Source of the DNA: Bidens hawaiensis
Taxonomy: Eukaryota > Streptophyta > Magnoliopsida > Asterales > Asteraceae
DNA length: 64,000 nt
Direction of reading: 5' to 3'
Assembly: GCA_021521415.1 (NCBI GenBank)
Contig: JAIQDT010000028.1
Span: 2,083,001 to 2,147,000, forward strand
Both the position numbers and the translations under genes were made by a program. Each line of letters opens with the position of its first letter. The stretch's first letter is position 1. Below the pieces are notes generated by a model. The model searched no databases. It was not told the origin of the DNA and was given only the letters and a program-made list of their open reading frames with translations. Below are positions 57,534 through 64,000 of the stretch, piece after piece.

Positions 57534-58482
57534 AGGAGAAAGTGAATACGGTGCTGTCAGTCGTCTAACCTTACACGCCAAACTCATCAAAACTACGTAG
57601 TTTTGATTAAAAACCTATTTTTATTTTTTCATTCTTATAAGGATCCCTAAAAATACTGAAAAACAAAACATCACTAAAATCTGAAAAACAAATGACCACA
57701 TCCTTTCTCGGAATTCGCTAGCTAGGTCATGTTGAATGCTTTCTTCCTCGTCACTTGTTCATAAAGTGAACATGACTTCTTTAAACTTAAACCAATAAAT
57801 CTTTTTATTGCAAGACCATTTCCGTTACTACCTAACAGTTTCGTATGTTCGTTCATCCCTACATAGCAGCGCATATACCTAAACTGAAGCAAACGATCAA
57901 TTCCCCAATTTCAAAACGCAATTAATTAATCCTAATTACCCATTTTAATGGAAATAAATTAGCAGCAACAAATTTCTTTGAAACTTTCAAATAAATGGGA
58001 AAAATATATCCACATTAGTGATCAATTAATTCGAAATTAGAGAAAATATGTGGAGTCCTGATTACGATTACGACTAGTCGGATGGTTTATGGCAGAAAAT
58101 AAAGAAATATGGTATGCATGTGGGGTAGATACAATAAAAAATGGTACTGGTCTTGCAAGAAAAACATATATTTGATAACATTTGAGTTCACCTTATCAAC
58201 ATGTTAGGAAGAAGAAGGCATTGCACAAGGGTGGACGGACGAACGAACTTAGCAAAGGAAGTGGTGTTTTGTCTACATAGGAATAAAATTAAGTGTTTAG
58301 TTATTTTTAATCGAAACTACGTAGTTTTGATCGAAACTACGTAGTTTTGATCGAAACTACGTAGTTTTGATCGAAACTACGTAGTTTTGATCGAAACTAC
58401 GTAGTTTTGATCGAAACTACGTAGTTTTGATTGGTTTTGCGTGTAAGGTTAGACGGCTAACAGTACCGTATTCACTTTCCCC
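57534..58482. mobile_element. Mutator-like MITE J with palindrome array
   Basis: Terminal inverted repeats of about 70 bases (left aggagaaagtgaatacggtg; complement of right ggggaaagtgaatacggtac) share cgtctaaccttacacgc and aaaactacgtagttttgat. A perfect 9-base duplication, ATAAACAGA (57525-57533 and 58483-58491), flanks it, and the uninterrupted site exists in the other D LTR. A 9-base duplication fits Mutator-like elements. No transposase: 949 bp, non-autonomous. Confidence 0.85.
58311..58430. repeat. Six tandem 20-bp palindrome units in J
   Basis: tcgaaactacgtagttttga is repeated exactly six times without change. Each unit contains the self-complementary aaactacgtagttt, and the whole array can fold back on itself. 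One more unit sits in the left inverted repeat (about 57590). Confidence 0.97.
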
Positions 58483-58822
58483 ATAAACAGAAAGATATAA
58501 AACTTTCATTTTATTTTATTTTTACTTACATTTCATCTCAAGTTTTCTTAGCAAAGCAAAAATTCATAACTTAGTATATTATATTTTAAAGATTCAAAAT
58601 AACGACTTCAACTAATAAATATGATTTTATTATACATAGGTATTATCATTATACTAATCTTTATGAATAAGACTTTATTTTTTACAAATTAGGCTAAAAA
58701 AACTGAATAAGGATGTTGCACTTTTAAGACTTGTATAAAAACATTAAAATCGATCTAAAGCAGTTTTTGGGTTGCAATTAAACGGGTCGGGTTTTCAGGT
58801 TTGACATTTGACGAATGTTACA

Positions 58823-59925
58823 CTAGACACGGAAACGGACTTTCCTACGGCAACCTCAACCTCAAATACATCGACTACGCGCTCGGTTGATTTATTCAAC
58901 GAGGAACAAAAAGCGGTAGACAGAAAACTTCTACTGGCACCCGAATCAAATAAGACCGATGCCTGTAATTCATCAAGTAAAAAGGTACCTAGGCTAATAT
59001 TACATTACTGCTTAGCTACACAATCACAGATACGATTCCGAAATAAAGAGAAATTATAACGGTAGAATATAAAGATGAATAAGGAAAAAGTACCTGAAAC
59101 AACGTCCACATCATCCTTCGCCTCTCTCTTGGAGATGTTGAAGGCTCTTGCCCTGACCTTCGGCTTTTCTTCCACTTTCCCCCTCGAGGAAGTCCCCGGA
59201 TCAGAACCCCCCCCCCTCCCGCCTTGCTAGTAGGACAATTTGATGCCAAGTGACCGGCCCCCTTACACCAGAAACAAGTCAACAACGGACACTCGAAATG
59301 GGTGTGTCCAACCTTGTCACATCGAAAGCAGGAACCAGACCCAAGCTTACATTCCCCCTTGTGCGGTTTCCCGCACTTCTTTCATTTCCCAAATGTCGCG
59401 TCCCTCTTAAAATCCGAAGTCTCAGTCTTAACCCTCTTCTCAGCCGGATTAAAGTTGTTTCCCCCGGGCCGTTTACCATACAAATTTGAGTTCCATGTCT
59501 TCCTAGTCTCGGTCAGCGGTAACTTCTCTCTCTGATCATAAAATGTGCCCACTAGGGTAACCACCGAGTGAAATGAGCTCATGTCGGTGGTCACCACACC
59601 CCTACGAATATCCACCGGAAGACCCTTTACATACTTTTTAATCATCTTGGCTTCGGGAGTAACCAAATCGGGACACAAACGAGCCATCTTATTAAAGTTT
59701 GTGGTATACTCCCAATGCGTCATACTGCCCGCCTCCAAGGTCAAGAAATCCTGTTCAATCTTATCCAACTCGTGTGGAGGACAAAACTGATCAAGAACCA
59801 ACTTCTTCAACTCATCCCAAGTCATCCTCCTAATAAAACGATCACCCATAGCCTGTGCCAGGTTATCCCACCAACACAGCATCTCGGAATGAAACGAGGC
59901 AGTAACATAAGTCACCATGTCCTCC
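58823..59925 (-). pseudogene. A gag C-terminal part and protease
   Basis: Minus strand from 59925: EMLCWWDNLAQAM, MTWDELKKLVLDQFCP, YTTNFNKMARLCPDL and YVKGLPVDIRRGV (Retrotrans_gag), then a TGA after FGK. In the same frame follow three knuckles: CGKPHKGEC (short form), CFRCDKVGHTHFEC and CFWCKGAGHLASNC. After a frame change the protease reads QASVLFDSGASRSFLS at about 58970, with the DSG active site. It is cut at 58823 by D and at 59925 by the Athila fragment. The knuckle order is the one duplicated in element I. Confidence 0.85.
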
Positions 59926-59929
59926 CCCT

Positions 59930-60898
59930 TACACCAACACCGAGAAAGAGATTTTAGCTATGGTGTTTGCGTTAAATAAATTCAGGTCCTATCTAGTTCT
60001 GTCCAAGACGATTGTGTACACGGATCATTCTGCTATTCGTTATCTCTTCAGCAAATAGGATGCTAAGCCTCGTCTTATTCGATGGATCCTGTTGCTTCAA
60101 GAGTTTGATATTGAAATCCGTGATAAAAAGGGGGCAAGAATGTGGCGGCCGATCATCTTTCGCGTCTTGAGGGAGGTGAGTTAGGAGAGCCGGGGGTCAG
60201 GATTAATGACCACTTCCCGACAGAGAGCCTCATGTTTGTGACAGCTCAGGATGAGGGTTTTCCATGGTTCGCCGACTTCGCGAACTATCTTGCGGACGGG
60301 TATTACCCAAAGACGCCTTACCAGCAAAAGAAGAAATTTTTTTCTGATGTTAAGTTTTACCTTTGGGATGACCGTATCTCTTTCGTATAGGTGCTGACCA
60401 GTTGATCAGGAGATGTGTTGACGTTAAGGAGGGATGACAGATTCTGAGCCATTGCCATGTTGGACGGACAGGAGGTCACCACGGTGCGAGTTTGACAGCG
60501 AAGAAGGTCTTTGATTGTGTTTTTTATTGGCCTTCGATTTTTAAGGATGCGCACGCGTTCGTTAAGAGTTGTGATCATTGCCAGCGTGTCGGCAACATTT
60601 CGTCTCGAAATGAAAGGCCCCAAAATGCTATTCAGGTTTGTGAGGTTTTTGATATGTGGGGCATTGATTTCATGGGACCGTTTCCATCTTCGCGTGGGAA
60701 CAAGTAAATACTCGTGGCTATAGATTATGTTTCGAAATGGGTTGATGCTAAGGCCTTACCCACGAATGATGCCCAAGTTGTAGTCCGTTTTCTCAAGAGC
60801 CTTTTTGCTCATTTTGGTGTCCTGAAGGCGTTGATTAGTGATAGAGGTACTCACTTCTGCAATGTGCAAATGGAGAAGGCGTTGCGACGCTATGGGGT
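59930..60898 (+). pseudogene. Athila-type RNase H / integrase fragment
   Basis: Plus strand NTEKEILAMVFALNKFRSYL and VYTDHSAIRYLF (RNase H, stop TAG at about 60057), then [12 protein letters not shown] after a frameshift, then the integrase finger (SHCHV.. and [15 protein letters not shown]), [12 protein letters not shown], a stop after RGNK, and KWVDAKALPTND, LISDRGTHFCN. The order and wording are those of the Athila lineage of Ty3/gypsy elements. At least two frameshifts and two stops. No LTR of this element is seen; it is a scrap joined to A gag in the opposite direction. Confidence 0.85.
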
Positions 60899-61355
60899 TG
60901 TAACGCCCATTAATTTCCGACATAAGGTTTAATCTTGTAGTGTTATGTACACCTTTCGGGCATGACCCGGCATTCTCCCGGGAGCTCCTTGCAACCCTCG
61001 TAAACGTTTCTCACTTAACTTTTCTTACAAATTCGATCTTTAGTAAAGTGGAGGGGCTAGGATGTATTATTATTATATTATTATACGAAAAAAAATAAAA
61101 CCCTAAACCCCTAACCCATCACCGATCGGCACCCCCCCCCCCTCTCTTCTCGATTTTCGTGCAAAACCAGCCCATCTCCGGCCATCCAAAGTTCAATTCC
61201 AGGTCGGTATTAAGTGTCTACAACTCTTTTTCACCTTAATTGATCATATTAACGCGCTTATTGGTCGTTAGAGTTGAGTTTTGATTATAACAATTTCTGA
61301 CATATTCGTACTCGTTTATTGTAGGGCCTGTAACTTGATGATAATCCATTGTTTT
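60899..61355 (+). repeat. Fragment of an A-like LTR
   Basis: It starts tgtaacgcccattaatttcc, like the start of the solo LTR (18369) and the complement of the A LTR end, with a C-run at about 61130 in the place where the solo LTR has one. It runs 457 bases until the B LTR begins. Non-coding. Confidence 0.65.
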
Positions 61356-64000
61356 TGTGACATTCGAGCCAAAACAAGGTACACCTCAGTACGTATTTAC
61401 AGATTAAGCAAATAAACGCCTTTTGCATAACAAACGAATGATTAACCGAACAGGTCGGGTTATGACCCAGATATCTCGGGGGGCCATTTATAAGTGATAT
61501 ACGATCTATACAAGCTAAAATATTAGAAATATGATCTTAGTTTGATAGCAAACAAGTTAAACGAAAACATGCTCGTTTAACCACCCGCTATAGATTTAAA
61601 CGCGAAAGATAGTTACAAACCAAGCATTGTATCATCCGATAAGCCGAAAAAGACTTACCAAACACTTATTTGAAATGTTTTAAGCGATCCGTGAAAATAT
61701 TTTTGAATTTTACAAACATATAGTATGTTTTTATAATTTTACACAAAACTAGCCAAAAAACACTCGTTTTCTCGTTGTTTAACGCACCCGATAAGTTTTT
61801 CGCGCCAAAAACCGAACCCGAACTAAATTTGGACCGGGCTTTTCATATTTGGGCTTGAGAAACCAGATTATTGGGCCAAAACAGCCCATCTTGGGCCCAA
61901 TCTTTCTTCCGGCCGCAGCCGCCACCCCACCCCCCTTTTAGTTCTTTCATATTTAAACTAGATCCAAGATATTTTAACATCATTTCCTTGATAATTCTGG
62001 ACACAACTTCTTCTCCAGCCAAAAACAGCAAGAAAACCTAAGGTAAGAGATTAAATAAGTAGCTTTTGAACTTGTTTAAACTTGTTTAATACCATAAAAA
62101 CATGTCTTGGTTACTAAAAATCATTCCTAACCGTGTAAAAATCCTAAAAATGGTCCATAAACATGTTTTGATCATACACATGGTAAGGAACCTGTTTTGA
62201 TAGTTTTTTGGCCATAAACACGGATTAAAGGGTTGAAACGACGTTTTTACAGTTCAAAAGTTCGTTTTTGTGCACTAGCCGAAACCCTAAGTTAAGGGCT
62301 GTTATATTGATGAAATATTGCTTGGTTTATGATATAGGACTTGTACCTAGCTTGCTTAGAAGCACAAGAACCTGAAAACTTGATAAAAAGGTCGAAAACG
62401 AGCTAAACCCGCTAAGGTAATGCCGAAACACTCGCTTAAGGGCTATTTAGGTTAAGGTTGTGATGTGCATATTTTTAGCACTTGATATTTTCAGGGACTT
62501 CAGGGACCATATCAATGAGCCCCTGTTCAAATTTGGTAATTTTTCGACCATCCGAGAATATTTGCAGAATTTATTACCGAATTGGGACGTTTATTTGGGA
62601 AAAATAGCTAAAATACTACAAAAATTATGAAATTTTTCTGGGAACTCAGATTTTATTTATTTTGATCACATATGAATTTTGGGATCATTTAGAGAAGTTT
62701 AAAGGTGTTTTGTTTATTTGCGTTCGTGTGAATTTTTACAGCCGGATTTGGGACGAAAAGAATATTGCACGAGCTTTTTACCTTCTGGATTTGATACAGG
62801 TTGTTTTGGGACATGATTTGAGCATTCAGGAAATATTGTGGAATTTTTGGAAATTGTTTGGGGTAAACGGACGATTTTCAGGCGAAATATAGCTGATAAA
62901 ATGAATTTTTATAAATTAATAAATCAGTAAATAAATTCCAGAAATATTTTTATAAAAATCTACATATTTTAATTGATAAGTGGTTAAATTTCATAATTTA
63001 ATAATTCACGGTTAATTAATTATGCTAATCTGAATATTAAACAAATTCAGTTTTTATAAAAACCGGCAAGTTCGTGACTAGCGAATCTGCGGGAATATCA
63101 AAACACCAAGAGTGATCAAAAATCATATTTTTGGACTAATTAAGTGAAAATGAACTTTTCTATGAGAAACCTGGACAATCCGGGTGGATTGTGCGCGTTT
63201 CTTCTCAAATCAAATTGAATAAACGAAAACGGGCCCCGTGGCTAATCCGGGACCCCAGTATGTGATCTTTCTTTATAACTTAATCATGTTATTAACCAAA
63301 TGTTATTAACCAATACATTTACCCAATCTTATTTTCCCATAACTGCTTTCTGAACGCGTAAACGAGCAACTTGGCCCAGCTGGGAAAACGGGAGTCTGAG
63401 CCAAGTTCGGTTTTAAGTAGTAGACATTGAACAACATCACAACCTAAGCCAATTGCCACTTTCTGGGCGTTCCAGCTACACCCAGATTAGCTATACAGCC
63501 CAGTTTAGTATTGAGATTATAATAATATTAAAATATTAATATTATTATAATATTGATTATAGGAACTACTGATAGCGGACCGAACAAACCACGAGCTGAT
63601 ACAGTACCGAATATCTACTAAACCGTGAGTTTCATGACCCCACTTTTAAACTGTTTTATGAACTTTTGGGATGAAAAGCATGTTTGATTACATATACATA
63701 CCTGAAACATGTACTGATGTGAATTATTTAAGTGCTAACACACGAAAGTCCCCACGATCACAGTGATTAACTTCGAGCCGGTGGCTTGTGAATAGTACTA
63801 TTGGTTTGACAAACCCAAACGGAATCGGTCTGGTTGCCGTTTCACATAGCGCCGTTTGCACATGACCATATTTATACAAACAGGCTATGTAGTGTTAGAC
63901 ATAGCTACCGGGGCTTGTTGTGGGCGGAAAGGGGCCACAGTGTTTGATGGAGCGTGGGAAATGGATGCACGCAGCACATACAGTCAAGGCTTCACTGTAG
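61356..64000 (+). repeat. B-family LTR, third copy, cut by the window end
   Basis: It starts tgtgacattcgagccaaaac and follows the B LTR throughout, with more differences than the other pair (for example gaccccagtatgtgatc), and the same AT hairpin at 63516-63551. It could be the 5' LTR of a second B element or a solo LTR; the window ends before this can be seen. Confidence 0.85.

Larger units (their letters stand above)
38049..58822 (-). mobile_element. Gypsy element D: gag only, pol deleted, 3' LTR truncated
   Basis: Left (3') LTR 38049-39933, interior 39934-43215, right (5') LTR 43216-58822 (interrupted by C and J). The primer site lies beside the right LTR on the minus strand. Only a broken gag is readable; protease, RT and integrase are missing, so any recent movement needed a helper. 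Its LTR is the same family as G. The left LTR lacks its outer ~315 bases, joined to A integrase through a shared cgg. Confidence 0.75.
43216..58822 (-). repeat. D 5' LTR, split by C and J
   Basis: Plus strand tgtcacaccccaacctaagg (43216) to acgaatgttaca (58822). LTR sequence proper is 43216-44864, 57309-57533 and 58483-58822, about 2.2 kb. Its host is the protease end of A, which starts again at 58823. Confidence 0.8.
22654..59925 (-). mobile_element. Chromovirus A (Ty3/gypsy), heavily interrupted and deleted
   Basis: Pieces in minus orientation, read 5' to 3': Gag with zinc knuckles and protease (59925-58823), integrase core (38047-37575), integrase C-terminus with chromodomain-like tail (25089-24640), 3' LTR (24636-22654). 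B entered the integrase C-terminal part and D entered after the protease. RT and RNase H are absent, as are the 5' LTR and the Gag N-terminus. The order and direction of the pieces, and the fit of the integrase fragments on the two sides of B, show they were one element. Confidence 0.75.

Overview
This is a plant nuclear DNA window made almost entirely of nested LTR retrotransposons. I see no convincing host gene, no tRNA, rRNA or other RNA gene, and no prokaryotic feature. The element types (Ty3/gypsy chromoviruses with chromodomain-like ends, a Tat-type gypsy element with two RNase H domains, an Athila fragment, a copia Gag remnant) and the intron-bearing antisense gene show a flowering plant. 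The flavour of the copia-associated protein and the gypsy LTRs suggests Asteraceae, but that is an impression and not a proof.

Layout, left to right. (1) 1-2039: a decayed minus-strand copia Gag region with an unfamiliar downstream coding stretch. (2) 2040-8273: a minus-oriented gypsy LTR (family 'G') split by a long-TIR element 'K' (2685-6588), itself split by a complete non-autonomous LTR element 'H' (3021-6364, TSD CATAT). (3) 8274-8489 and 20894-22653: non-coding 3' part of G, split by a long solo LTR 'F' (8490-20893). F carries element 'I' (9661-16256), which encodes only a zinc-knuckle protein, and a solo LTR (18369-20362, TSD ATCAT). (4) 22654-59925: a minus-oriented chromovirus 'A', present as 3' LTR, chromodomain/integrase end, integrase core, protease and Gag. 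It is broken by chromovirus 'B' (25090-37560, plus) and by gypsy element 'D' (38049-58822, minus), and has lost its RT/RNase H. (5) Inside the right LTR of D sit the Tat-type element 'C' (44865-57308, minus, TSD CTTTA) and a Mutator-like MITE 'J' (57534-58482). (6) 59930-60898: a plus-strand Athila RNase H/integrase fragment. (7) 60899-61355: a gypsy LTR fragment. (8) 61356-64000: a third B LTR running off the window.

C is the only element with a nearly complete protein set: Gag, and an uninterrupted 1455-residue protease-RT-RNaseH-aRNaseH-integrase. Between its pol and its 3' LTR it carries an oppositely oriented gene of seven predicted exons, with GT-AG introns that keep frame, a TATA box and duplicated G-box palindromes upstream. 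It has one apparent frameshift. This antisense spliced gene, the NC-only element I, and the tail-anchored extra ORF upstream of gag in B are the most interesting items.

The elements depend on one another: H, I and D lack polymerase genes. I shares LTR ends, primer site and the three-knuckle Gag module with the A/F-type chromoviruses, which probably supplied its enzymes.
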